NCBI RefSeq assembly: GCF_900116285.1
Contig: NZ_FPAJ01000007.1
Location: 79,363 to 143,362 of the forward strand
Reading direction: 5' to 3'
DNA length: 64,000 nt
Origin: Sulfitobacter marinus
Lineage (GTDB): Bacteria > Pseudomonadota > Alphaproteobacteria > Rhodobacterales > Rhodobacteraceae
The notes below the pieces were generated by a model that was not told the DNA's origin, did not search any database, and was given only the letters and a program-made list of their open reading frames with translations. The translations under genes and the position numbers were made by a program. Shown in pieces: positions 63,917 to 64,000 of this stretch (positions are counted from its first letter, which is position 1; the number at the start of each line of letters is the position of its first letter).

Positions 63917-63957
63917 GCTGCCAGCGGGCCCGCCCCGCGACAGCCCAAACCGACCCG

Positions 63958-63990
63958 AAGGCCGCTCTGGAAACAGCGCGGCCTTTTCTT
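63958..63990 (+). terminator. Rho-independent terminator after tuf
   Basis: AAGGCCGC and GCGGCCTT (perfect 8-bp arms, 12-base loop) followed by TTCTTTT, 42 bases past the tuf stop. Confidence 0.9.
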
Positions 63991-64000
63991 TTGCACAAGG

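Noticed and set aside
1..64000. CRISPR arrays, insertion sequences, prophage, integrases
   Set aside because: No regularly spaced repeats, transposase, integrase or phage structural gene found in any frame.

Overview
The window is a stretch of alphaproteobacterial core chromosome, most likely from the Roseobacter group of the Rhodobacteraceae. Several things point there: the gene order rpoZ-rsh-DUF2062-pdxJ-acpS-lepB-rnc-era-DUF1491-recO, a divided F0 operon with b and b' subunits, pckA divergent from chvI-chvG with a short hprK and rapZ downstream, an ethylmalonyl-CoA-pathway type acyl-CoA dehydrogenase, a 391-residue EF-Tu, and many small families (DUF1491, DUF6473, MSHPVDVHVGK-type XRE regulator) typical of that group. 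I found no rRNA, tRNA, CRISPR array, insertion sequence or prophage. The gene at the left edge is cut by the window.

Layout. 1-1.3 kb: a TetR regulator and a divergent short-chain dehydrogenase with two matching palindromic operators between them. 1.5-7.6 kb: one long leftward run, ffh - NIPSNAP - chorismate mutase - rpsP - a 49-residue membrane protein - rimM - trmD - purC - rplS - rpmE (protein targeting, ribosome, tRNA modification), mostly with stop/start overlaps. 7.8-10.8 kb: azoreductase, LysR regulator, EamA exporter, a 25-residue membrane peptide and an ArsR regulator. 11.1-13.7 kb: the ATP synthase F0 operon atpI-B-E-X-F. 13.8-21.3 kb: FadR-type regulator, a lipoprotein, smc, a glutathionyl-hydroquinone reductase, an unknown protein and a PatB-type C-S lyase. 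21.4-24.0 kb: three tandem peptide deformylase genes (the third lacks key active-site residues) with fmt and a small membrane protein. 24.0-27.9 kb: a leftward coupled run (ispH, DUF3429, methyltransferase, rnhA, TRIC channel family) and a NYN-domain protein. 28.0-36.7 kb: folK, rpoZ, rsh, then the pdxJ to recO run.

36.7-43.6 kb: META-domain lipoprotein, methylsuccinyl-CoA dehydrogenase, TauE/SafE permease, XRE regulator, an unusual LysR-HTH protein with an unfamiliar C-terminal domain, a possible GNAT-fold protein, and pckA. 44.0-48.4 kb: chvI-chvG-hprK-rapZ-EIIA-HPr, a signalling unit joining an envelope-sensing two-component system to a regulatory phosphotransferase chain. 48.5-55.6 kb: acyltransferase, 3-hydroxybutyryl-CoA dehydrogenase, DUF6473, etfAB, cobalamin adenosyltransferase, small membrane protein, second SDR, SH3 protein. 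55.8-63.9 kb: parC, DUF898, M48 protease, cytochrome P450, lipoprotein and tuf.

How the genes fit together. Most are housekeeping: translation, protein export, ATP synthesis, chromosome segregation and stringent response. A second theme, scattered between 37 and 54 kb, is acetyl-CoA/C4 assimilation: methylsuccinyl-CoA dehydrogenase, its electron acceptor ETF, a hydroxyacyl-CoA dehydrogenase, the adenosylcobalamin supply enzyme needed by acyl-CoA mutases, and PEP carboxykinase. No large unknown defence or secondary-metabolite system is visible. The most unusual items are the degenerate third deformylase, the LysR-HTH/unknown-domain gene with its partner, the very small membrane proteins, and several sharp inverted repeats in regulatory gaps.
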